Position numbers and translations under genes: made by a program
The notes under the pieces: generated by a model
The model's input: the letters and a program-made list of their open reading frames with translations, nothing else
Databases searched by the model: none
Told to the model about the DNA's origin: nothing
In this document: positions 7,118-7,200 of the stretch, piece after piece
Numbering within the stretch: position 1 is the first letter of the stretch
Layout: each line of letters begins with the position of its first letter
Assembly: GCA_947453585.1 (NCBI GenBank)
Contig: CANGHQ010000088.1
Coordinates: 1 to 7,200, forward strand
Reading direction: 5' to 3'
Origin: Burkholderiales bacterium
Lineage (GTDB): Bacteria; Pseudomonadota; Gammaproteobacteria; Burkholderiales; Burkholderiaceae_C
Length of the DNA stretch: 7,200 bases

Positions 7118-7200
7118 TTAATAGAGTTCCAGGGCGTCGGCCTGCGCCGGGGCCTGCACCGTCAACATGGGGTCCAGCGTGGGCGCGTCGTCGGGCGACA
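7118..7200 (-). CDS. C-terminal end of the upstream tad gene, probably the RcpA/CpaC secretin
   Basis: Only 26 codons and the TAA stop are visible; the gene continues past the right edge. The residues are acidic and Ala/Pro-rich (TVQAPAQADALELY at the end) and carry no diagnostic motif. The frame joins the lipoprotein gene with a 13-nt spacer holding its ribosome binding site, so the two are co-transcribed. The usual order secretin, small lipoprotein, tadZ, tadA makes an RcpA/CpaC secretin the best guess. This identity rests on gene order alone. Confidence 0.55.
   Translation of the reverse strand, partial: SPDDAPTLDPMLTVQAPAQADALELY

Overview
The window reads as chromosomal DNA of a betaproteobacterium, most likely order Burkholderiales and possibly Comamonadaceae. 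That placement is inferred from GC-rich coding sequence, the tad gene order and the style of the proteins; no database search was possible. Every gene I can support lies on the minus strand, so the layout runs right to left. The long plus-strand reading frames are antisense shadows.

Right part (7200 down to 2114): the distal half of a tad (tight adherence, Flp-type IVb pilus) operon. In transcription order it holds the last 26 codons of an upstream gene (by position probably the outer-membrane secretin RcpA/CpaC), a small lipoprotein in the CpaD position, a 127-nt gap with two overlapping GC-rich hairpins, tadZ/cpaE, tadA/cpaF, tadB and tadC. The last four genes are tightly coupled (4-nt overlap, 4-nt gap, 7-nt gap). 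TadZ would localise the machine, TadA hydrolyses ATP to power it, TadB and TadC form the inner-membrane platform, and the lipoprotein and secretin belong to the outer-membrane part. TadZ carries an unusual C-terminal Asn-Gly tail encoded by a hexanucleotide repeat.

Middle (2113 down to 910): a very AT-rich spacer (1921-2040 is 12.5% G+C by count) follows tadC, then a CRP/FNR-family regulator gene (1888-1133). The regulator keeps FNR-type DNA-contact residues, but it has Trp where Escherichia coli FNR has its fourth Fe-S ligand (Cys122), and its N-terminal cysteines are unusually spaced. A near-perfect FNR box sits in front of its own gene. A canonical plus-strand intrinsic terminator lies in the spacer although no plus-strand gene precedes it.

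Left part (909 down to 1): a secreted protein of unknown function that runs off the window edge. It has a signal peptide and a C-terminal segment resembling the lectin-like/sulfatase-modifying fold. A second FNR box lies exactly 41.5 bp upstream of the start site implied by a TACAAT -10 element. The regulator and the secreted protein therefore look like parts of one small FNR-type circuit next to the pilus locus.
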